The position numbers and the translations under genes were made by a program. Source: Candidatus Eiseniibacteriota bacterium (GTDB lineage: Bacteria; Arandabacterota; Arandabacteria; Arandabacterales; Arandabacteraceae). Taken from it: a DNA stretch of 5,013 nucleotides. Below the pieces are notes generated by a model. The model had not been told where the DNA came from and searched no databases. It saw only the letters and a program-made list of their open reading frames with translations. The stretch spans positions 1 through 5,013 of the forward strand of contig JAUVJV010000211.1 of NCBI GenBank assembly GCA_030592245.1, given 5' to 3'. Below are positions 1 through 4,320 of the stretch, piece by piece; the first letter of the stretch is position 1; every line of letters begins with the position of its first letter.

Positions 1-21
1 GCACTGCGGCTCAAGCAAACA

Positions 22-50
22 TTGACTTCTGCAAGCATCTGTGGTATACT
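22..50 (+). promoter_or_regulatory. Near-consensus sigma-70 promoter with extended -10
   Basis: A -35 hexamer TTGACT (22-27, 5/6 match to TTGACA) is followed after exactly 17 bp by a -10 hexamer TATACT (45-50, 5/6 match to TATAAT). A TGG triplet (42-44) directly before the -10 gives the extended -10 TGn motif. Transcription would start near base 57 and run toward the 3' end of the minus-strand lipoprotein gene. No convincing + strand gene follows, so the product would be a small RNA or antisense transcript, or the match is fortuitous. A short + strand frame from ATG 92 exists but has poorly spaced initiation signals and overlaps the lipoprotein gene, so it is not called. Confidence 0.45.
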
Positions 51-92
51 GGTTTCCAGATAATCGGGAACTCGGGGATCGGCTAGAGGAAA

Positions 93-127
93 TGCCCGGG
101 GAAGCCGTGGAAACCGGCCCCCGGGCA
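93..127. terminator. GC-rich hairpin, possible (bidirectional) intrinsic terminator
   Basis: A perfect 9-bp stem is formed by TGCCCGGGG (93-101) and CCCCGGGCA (119-127). An inner GCCG/CGGC pairing (104-107 with 115-118) extends it after a 2-nt bulge. On the minus strand the hairpin lies about 60 nt past the lipoprotein stop codon and is followed by TTTCCTCT, an imperfect T-tract. On the plus strand it is followed by CTCTCTATTT. It therefore suits termination of the lipoprotein operon and also of any transcript from the promoter at 22-50. The U-tracts are poor, so the terminator reading is tentative while the hairpin itself is clear. Confidence 0.4.
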
Positions 128-187
128 CTCTCTATTTGGCGGACACTCCTCGGCGATGAGAAGCCTATCGTGCGGTGCCTCGTATCG

Positions 188-1342
188 CTAACTGCCTCTT
201 ATCATGATAATTGCCGTATTGGTGCTTCCGAATTCGCAGTAATCATCCTTCACCCGGACATAGATGGTGGTTATGCCTGAGCGGGCGGTGTAGGTCTGGC
301 CTGAAGGCGGGAAGAACTTGTTCGAGTTGACCCCGGCGTCCTTCCAGGCTCCGGGAATACCGGAATCATTGATGAGGTAAGCTATGTGCGTCAACACTTC
401 GGCATACGGGCCCCGCTCGAAAGAGCTCTCGAAGCACAAGGTGTCGCCCACGGCGACGTCGATGGCCGTGCTTAACGAGTCATCGGTTGAGCTGCAGTCC
501 AGCAGCGTGCGCTCACCCGAGCACGGGCCCCGGTAGGCGCAGACTTCCACGGAAGGCACATTGTCCTCATCCTGAACCTCCACCACCATATGGTTCTTCG
601 TGCCGCCGAAGTAAGTTTCCACCGCTCCTGCATTGTCCTTGGACTGAACATAAATACTCCACGGACTGCCCTGCGTGCTCAAGTAGATCGTGGCTTCGGT
701 ATCGGTGGTCCAGGCGCTCCACATGGACTTGCTGTCCTGGGGTGGGGGCTGTCCCTCTCCTGGCCATTCATAATACCCCTTGGCGCCGTGGCGGTATTCG
801 ACCACCTCGCCGTCCTCATCAGTGCCTTCCCAGCGGAAGGTGAGGCAGCCGGGCAGATTTATCCATAGCTGGCCCTCGGCTCTTTTGGGATAGATGATCT
901 TGGTCCTGGGCAGGATGGTGGTCGCTGTGAAACTGACGAACGCGGGCTCGGGATCTATTGCGCCCTCATTGTCCACGGCTCTTACGCAGAAGGTGTTGGT
1001 CTCGTGGCAGATACCCTGTTCGGGACAGATGTCGGCAGTCACGGCGAAAGTGGACTCCCGGTAGGTCGTCCGATCCCATTCGAGCACGGAGTCCAGGTCG
1101 CCGCAAGAGATCACGCCCCGGTGCCAGGCGATGTCGAATGCCTCGACACGGCCGTCGGGATCGGTACCCTTCCAGGTGATGGTGGCGGCATAAGTCTGGG
1201 TTGAACCGTGGTCGGGACCGGAGACGATTTCTGTCTCGGGAGCTATATTAGGCCCGCGTGTCCCGCTCCCGTCGTCGCCGCAGGAGGTCACGAGCAGAAC
1301 CGCAGTCAGCAATACGATGGCTGAAAATGCTTTTCTCTTCAT
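188..1342 (-). CDS. Secreted multi-domain lipoprotein with Ig-like (WxGTDxDG) repeats
   Basis: This 384-residue protein begins with a basic N-terminus, a hydrophobic stretch (about residues 8-18) and the lipobox VTS-C with lipidated Cys21, followed by a GDDGSG linker. It is thus a lipoprotein anchored in an envelope membrane. Two related beta-sandwich modules are visible. Each has a WxGTDxDGxV motif (residues 57-66 and 171-180) and a later V(R/Q)xxDNxGA motif (120-128 and 232-240), typical of bacterial Ig/fibronectin-like domains. A third, more divergent domain fills the C-terminus. Besides Cys21 there are ten cysteines, an even number compatible with disulfides. No enzymatic motif is seen, so a structural, adhesive or binding role is inferred. 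The gene lies 18 nt downstream of the barrel gene and is almost surely co-transcribed with it. Its ATG is preceded by a weak GGGGTG Shine-Dalgarno. The specific function is unknown. Confidence 0.88.
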   Translation of the reverse strand: MKRKAFSAIVLLTAVLLVTSCGDDGSGTRGPNIAPETEIVSGPDHGSTQTYAATITWKGTDPDGRVEAFDIAWHRGVISCGDLDSVLEWDRTTYRESTFAVTADICPEQGICHETNTFCVRAVDNEGAIDPEPAFVSFTATTILPRTKIIYPKRAEGQLWINLPGCLTFRWEGTDEDGEVVEYRHGAKGYYEWPGEGQPPPQDSKSMWSAWTTDTEATIYLSTQGSPWSIYVQSKDNAGAVETYFGGTKNHMVVEVQDEDNVPSVEVCAYRGPCSGERTLLDCSSTDDSLSTAIDVAVGDTLCFESSFERGPYAEVLTHIAYLINDSGIPGAWKDAGVNSNKFFPPSGQTYTARSGITTIYVRVKDDYCEFGSTNTAIIMIRGS

Positions 1343-1348
1343 TGGCTT

Positions 1349-1370
1349 TACACCCCGTTTCTACACCCCG
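1349..1370. repeat. 9-bp direct repeat spanning the junction of the two minus-strand genes
   Basis: TACACCCCG occurs at 1349-1357 and again at 1362-1370, 13 nt apart. On the minus strand the upstream copy (CGGGGTGTA) holds the last codons and part of the TAG stop of the barrel gene. The downstream copy supplies the GGGGTG stretch that serves as the Shine-Dalgarno of the lipoprotein gene. It may be a small local duplication or chance. Confidence 0.6.
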
Positions 1371-2269
1371 AAGTGGATCCCGACCTTGAGTATGGGACCT
1401 CCCAGGTTGGATTCCGGCGAGTCAGGGATCCTTACCCCGTCCAGCTTCCATTGACCCCGGCGTATCTCAGCTCTCAGGTACGATGCCGAGAAGTCCAATG
1501 CCATAAACGAACACATCCAGTATTTGAAAGAGACGAAAGGTTCGATTGCTATGAAGTCACCCGTGATTTCCGAGGTTATGTTGAGATCCTCGGTCGCCAG
1601 CGAGTCCGGGCCGTCCTTCTTGAAAGGATCCCAGGCATCGTCCCAGCTCATGATCTCCCTGGAGTTGCGCCGGCGCGTGATCTTGGCCTGGCCTCCACCC
1701 AGGAGGACTCCCCCGATGAACTGGTGCCTGCTGCCATAGGTGGTGGCGCCCAGGATCAGGCCGCCATAGCCAAAGTCGAGCCTGGCATATCTCGCGCAGC
1801 AGTCGGGTATGCCGCTTGATTCCGTGGTGGCGCCATAGCCCGCACCGCCGATTATGAAGTGTCCGATCCTGCCGTATCCCTTGCCTCCCATGATGAGGAC
1901 CTCATCCGAAAGCGCGGGGATGCCCATCTGTGTGACCTGGGCATTGATGTCACTCAGGTTGAGAAAGGCGACGCCTATGTCGAACTGGCCACCGCCGCCG
2001 CCCCTCTGGTTCCGGTTCTGATAACAGGAGGCGCATCCCTGTTTCTTCTCGGGCTCCTCCGCCTGCGCATCCGGTGCTGCAACCACCGCCGCCTGGCCTG
2101 CCTCAGCATCATTTGTCCCCTCGGGCGTGATCACGCGGGGCGGGTTGAAGAGGTCCGAAGTGGTTGCTGTATCCGCCGGCGAAGTTCCCTTTTCCTGAGC
2201 AATGCAGGCAGCGTGGATCAGGAAAATGCTAAGAACCAGAAGTACGACCATGGATAATGGGTGCTTCAT
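1361..2269 (-). CDS. Secreted Gly-rich protein, probable outer-membrane beta-barrel
   Basis: This 302-residue protein has a signal peptide (hydrophobic residues about 5-21, cleavage probably after the ACIA segment). A low-complexity Ala/Glu/Pro/Thr linker follows (about 26-77), then a CxxC pair (Cys79, Cys82) and a run of five glycines (90-94). The rest (about 95-302) alternates short Gly/aromatic stretches (GGKGYG, IIGGAGYG, FGYGGLILG, GGVLLGGG) with amphipathic strands. It ends in a strand, ILKVGIHFGV, as in outer-membrane beta-barrels. Vicinal cysteines occur at 157-158. The ATG at 2269 is preferred over the TTG one codon upstream, because GGAGG sits 5 nt from the ATG but only 2 nt from the TTG. 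It is the first gene of an operon with the lipoprotein, whose start lies 18 nt past this stop. I do not recognise a named family. A porin-like or surface role is inferred from the signal peptide and barrel-like pattern only. Confidence 0.82.
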   Translation of the reverse strand: MKHPLSMVVLLVLSIFLIHAACIAQEKGTSPADTATTSDLFNPPRVITPEGTNDAEAGQAAVVAAPDAQAEEPEKKQGCASCYQNRNQRGGGGGQFDIGVAFLNLSDINAQVTQMGIPALSDEVLIMGGKGYGRIGHFIIGGAGYGATTESSGIPDCCARYARLDFGYGGLILGATTYGSRHQFIGGVLLGGGQAKITRRRNSREIMSWDDAWDPFKKDGPDSLATEDLNITSEITGDFIAIEPFVSFKYWMCSFMALDFSASYLRAEIRRGQWKLDGVRIPDSPESNLGGPILKVGIHFGV

Positions 2270-2274
2270 CAAGT

Positions 2275-2280
2275 CCTCCC
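2275..2280 (-). promoter_or_regulatory. Shine-Dalgarno that decides the barrel gene start
   Basis: The minus strand reads GGGAGG followed by ACTTG and then ATG. The 5-nt spacing supports initiation at the ATG (2269) rather than at the overlapping TTG codon at 2272. Confidence 0.7.
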
Positions 2281-2281
2281 T

Positions 2282-2523
2282 CTAATACGACCGTGCCGGA
2301 TCGGACGGCCCATCGCTTTCAGACAGGCCACCGCCTTTTATGTCATCCCGGATCTGCTCATATGTCTTGTTGCCAGCCCGGCCATCTTCTCCCTGGCCAG
2401 CCAGACTGCACACCCCTTGGAACAATCGGCAGGCTCGCCGTCCCGCCGCTCGCGAAGGCGTGTATATTCAGCGAATACGTCGAATCTGCCACTGTCAAAT
2501 CTTAAGCAAATAGGGGAGAAGCG
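2282..2523 (-). pseudogene. Possible broken or unrecognised coding stretch upstream of the barrel gene
   Basis: The minus strand is open from after a TGA (2524-2526) to a TAA at 2338-2340. It reads like protein, including RFDVFAEYTRLRERRDGEP, then DCSKGCAVWLAREKMAG. A second frame, shifted by one base, continues with NKTYEQIRDDIKGGG to a TAG at 2282-2284, which is immediately followed by the Shine-Dalgarno of the barrel gene, as expected of an operon partner. Joining the frames needs one frameshift around 2350-2385. The frame before the TGA (about 2527-2697) is in register with the first segment and is also protein-like (for example ITEEQLIRPSRTYLETCEL). No ATG or GTG start is available at the 5' end of any segment. 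This could be a decayed gene, a sequencing frameshift or chance. The judgement rests on amino-acid character alone. Confidence 0.2.
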
Positions 2524-2526
2524 TCA

Positions 2527-2706
2527 ATGCAGAGAAGCGGGTGGACAGCCTATCGCAGGCCTGGTGGAGGGGCGGTCATCAGGGAGAGCCTCATATGGGG
2601 GATCAAGCTCACAGGTTTCCAGGTAAGTTCTGCTAGGCCGGATCAACTGTTCTTCAGTTATGTGGTATCCAATGCTAACCTTCTGGTGAAACCGGTGTCT
2701 TCATAA
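2527..2706 (+). CDS. Doubtful 59-residue small ORF before the sigma gene
   Basis: An ATG at 2527 follows a fair Shine-Dalgarno (GGGGAG, 2513-2518) at about 8 nt. The frame stays open for 59 codons to TAA at 2704-2706, ending 59 nt before the sigma-factor start. The predicted peptide begins MQRSGWTAYRRPGGG and has no recognisable domain, signal peptide or clear membrane helix. It lies exactly antisense, with aligned codon boundaries, to the protein-like minus-strand frame, so at most one of the two is likely real. The ribosome site is the only positive evidence. It could be a leader peptide or nothing. Confidence 0.15.
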   Translation: MQRSGWTAYRRPGGGAVIRESLIWGIKLTGFQVSSARPDQLFFSYVVSNANLLVKPVSS

Positions 2707-2718
2707 GTAGAGGGTCTT

Positions 2719-2754
2719 GAGCTGGCTGCCCGGGCGGGCGACCCGGGTGAGCTC
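2719..2754 (+). promoter_or_regulatory. Leader hairpin adjacent to the sigma-factor ribosome site
   Basis: Two copies of CCCGGG (2729-2734 and 2742-2747) can pair across a 7-nt loop. An outer GAGCT/AGCTC stem (2719-2723 with 2750-2754) closes the structure across an asymmetric internal loop. The hairpin ends 2 nt before the GGGAG Shine-Dalgarno (2757-2761), so it could influence translation of the sigma factor. No T-tract follows, which argues against a terminator. Confidence 0.35.
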
Positions 2755-2765
2755 ACGGGAGAGAG

Positions 2766-3320
2766 ATGGCGGAGCAAAGCGAACGGGCACTGATCGTGGA
2801 GGTACGCGCGCGGTCCGTCACAGCCTTCGAGGATCTTATGAAGAGCTATGAGGGCCTGGTGTATCGGACCTGCTTCGGCTACACACGCAACCGGGACTAT
2901 GCCCTGGATGTCACCCAGGAAGTCTTCGTCAAGGTCTATGAGAAGATAGCGTCTTTCCGTGGTTCAGGGTCCTTCAAGGGCTGGCTTCTTCGCATCACGC
3001 ACAATGAGAGTCTTAACTGGATTCGCAGCCGCGCCCGGCACGGTGAGCACGACGAGTTGACGACCGCGAACTCACCGGATCTTGAAGCGCGGCAGGAGAA
3101 CGATCTCTCTCAACAGGAAAGCCGTGACCTCATCGGGACCGCGCTGCTCCACCTCAATCCGAGACAGCGGAAGGCCCTCACGCTGCGCTATTTCGAGAGG
3201 ATGTCGATAAGCAAGATTTCATCACTCCTGGAATGTAGCGAAGGAACCACCAAGAACATTCTCTTTAGAAGTCTACGGAAGCTACGCGACCAATTGGTGC
3301 CGCACTGGAGGGAAACATGA
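2766..3320 (+). CDS. ECF-type RNA polymerase sigma-70 factor
   Basis: This 184-residue protein has the length and two-domain layout of an extracytoplasmic function sigma factor, which directs core RNA polymerase to a dedicated promoter set. Region 2 spans about residues 20-91 and includes the core-binding motif DVTQEVF (48-54) and the GSFKGWLLRITHNESLNWIR stretch (68-87) that fits regions 2.3-2.4. A polar linker follows (about 92-120). Region 4 spans about 121-177: LNPRQRKALTLRYFERMSI, then a helix-turn-helix ending in GTTKNILFRSLRKLR, which would read the -35 element. GTTKN replaces the common GTVKS. The start follows GGGAG by 4 nt and a GC hairpin. The stop overlaps the start of the anti-sigma gene (ATGA), so the pair is translationally coupled. 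Regulation by the next gene product is expected, and autoregulation is usual for the family but not shown here. Confidence 0.96.
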   Translation: MAEQSERALIVEVRARSVTAFEDLMKSYEGLVYRTCFGYTRNRDYALDVTQEVFVKVYEKIASFRGSGSFKGWLLRITHNESLNWIRSRARHGEHDELTTANSPDLEARQENDLSQQESRDLIGTALLHLNPRQRKALTLRYFERMSISKISSLLECSEGTTKNILFRSLRKLRDQLVPHWRET

Positions 3321-4288
3321 GCGAATGTGCACGATTCGAGCACCTGATCGAGGATTACCTTGCGGGAGACATATCCAGGGAGGACCTCGAAACTCTTGAG
3401 CGCCATTCAGGGTCCTGTCCCGGATGCCGCAATCTGATGGAGCTGCACCGTGAGATGTCCGAGACCTCAGTTGAGATTCCCCTGCCATCAGAGGGAGACT
3501 TGGGTGCGATGCGCTCGGCTGTCCTAAGACGTATCGGGGTGCCGGGACGTGTCCGCTCCGGCAGGCTCTCAGCACATGCGGGGCACGGGAAAGACGCGCA
3601 GCCGTTCTGGAAGCGCTGGGCCGTGCTGCCTGTATTGAGACCGGCCTATGTGGTGGCTTTTGCCGTTGCCCTTGTTGCGCTGGGTTTCCTCCTGGGACGG
3701 ATGGGGTCCAGCCCGCAGGAGTTTGACGACAATATGCTGGTGGAGGAGATGGTCCGCCAGGCCTCCCTGGAGCGGGGTCTGGACGGATACTGGGATTCCC
3801 CCTTCATTTACTCAAACGTCAATGTGCGCCGGCAGAACGGCGGCGTCTTGCTCAGCTTCGATGCCACGCGGCATATCGATGTCGCGACAACTCTGGACTC
3901 ACCCCTGTCAAGGGAGGTGCTTCTGTATGCAATGATCGACCCCTCGCCCATGGGGTCGCGCTTCGAGGCCATGGCAGTTGCCGGGAGAAGCATGGATGAG
4001 AGACTGAAGGAGGCCATGGTATTCATATTGCTCAATGATCCCAGCCTGCCCGTGCGGCTCAGGTCTCTCGACATCCTCTCGCGGCACTCGTCCGACCCTG
4101 TTGTGCAGGATGCGCTGCTGGTCTCCCTCTCGCGGGACCCGTCAGTGCAGGTCCGCCTGCTGGCACTTGAATCTCTTGCGAGCCAGCAAGTGGCCCCGGA
4201 CGTGATCCGCCACGCGATCGGAAATACCCCGGATGAAAGCGGCCGGGCGGTTCTCTATCGTGCCATCGAGTTGGTTGGTGAGAGCTGA
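3317..4288 (+). CDS. Transmembrane zinc-finger anti-sigma factor with periplasmic HEAT-like repeats
   Basis: This 323-residue protein should hold the preceding sigma factor inactive at the inner membrane. The N-terminus has the anti-sigma zinc-binding pattern: Cys4, then His30-x3-Cys34-x2-Cys37 in a short helical domain (zf-HC2/ZAS type). A flexible basic linker leads to one membrane helix (about 110-127, AYVVAFAVALVALGFLLG), followed by a C-terminal half predicted to be periplasmic. That half contains an unassigned segment (131-225) and two clear HEAT-like helical repeats. DPSLPVRLRSLDILS (241-255) matches DPSVQVRLLALESLA (274-288), 33 residues apart, with a probable third degenerate unit to about 301. 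HEAT arrays bind proteins, so this part may be the signal sensor. Translation starts at an ATG overlapping the sigma stop by 4 nt, after GGAGGG at 3307-3312. The next gene follows after 32 nt. The ligand and mode of release are unknown. Confidence 0.92.
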   Translation: MSECARFEHLIEDYLAGDISREDLETLERHSGSCPGCRNLMELHREMSETSVEIPLPSEGDLGAMRSAVLRRIGVPGRVRSGRLSAHAGHGKDAQPFWKRWAVLPVLRPAYVVAFAVALVALGFLLGRMGSSPQEFDDNMLVEEMVRQASLERGLDGYWDSPFIYSNVNVRRQNGGVLLSFDATRHIDVATTLDSPLSREVLLYAMIDPSPMGSRFEAMAVAGRSMDERLKEAMVFILLNDPSLPVRLRSLDILSRHSSDPVVQDALLVSLSRDPSVQVRLLALESLASQQVAPDVIRHAIGNTPDESGRAVLYRAIELVGES

Positions 4289-4307
4289 TGCATTCAATTC
4301 TCGAAAT

Positions 4308-4315
4308 GGAGGAGG
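4308..4315 (+). promoter_or_regulatory. Strong Shine-Dalgarno of the DUF4097-like gene
   Basis: GGAGGAGG lies 5 nt before the ATG at 4321, the best ribosome site in the window. This suggests the envelope protein is made in larger amounts than the sigma/anti-sigma pair on the same message. Confidence 0.75.
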
Positions 4316-4320
4316 GAATC

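Larger units (their letters stand above)
2270..2765. other. Divergent intergenic region, no confident gene
   Basis: About 500 bp separate the barrel gene (minus) from the sigma-factor gene (plus), so it should carry the promoters of both operons. A perfect TTGACA is present on the minus strand (2498 to 2493), but the best -10 at usable spacing is poor (TATTCG at 15 bp). On the plus strand a GGAAC...CGTC pair (2419-2442) loosely resembles an ECF promoter. The only other items seen are the possible minus-strand coding remnant, a weak + strand small ORF and the hairpin next to the sigma gene. No tRNA or recognisable riboswitch was found. Confidence 0.6.

Noticed and set aside
57..187. Known structured RNA (6S, tmRNA, SRP, RNase P or common riboswitches)
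   Set aside because: None of the conserved core motifs of these classes could be recognised. Only a simple hairpin is visible.
199..210. 12-bp perfect palindrome TTATCATGATAA
   Set aside because: It lies within the last codons of the lipoprotein gene (Ile-Ile-Met-Ile) and has no partner site, so chance is the simplest explanation.
41..280. 79-codon + strand frame beginning inside the orphan promoter
   Set aside because: Its GTG start overlaps the -10 element, the internal ATG at 92 is too close to its AGAGGA, and the 3' part is antisense to the lipoprotein gene.
2470..2498. Perfect TTGACA on the minus strand as a promoter for the barrel operon
   Set aside because: No acceptable -10 lies at 16-18 bp. 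TATTCG at 15 bp is a weak match, so it is not listed as a promoter.
2261..2626. 121-codon + strand frame opposite the barrel gene start
   Set aside because: It starts within the barrel gene's initiation region, lacks a ribosome site and has a Ser/Arg/Pro-rich composition typical of an antisense shadow.
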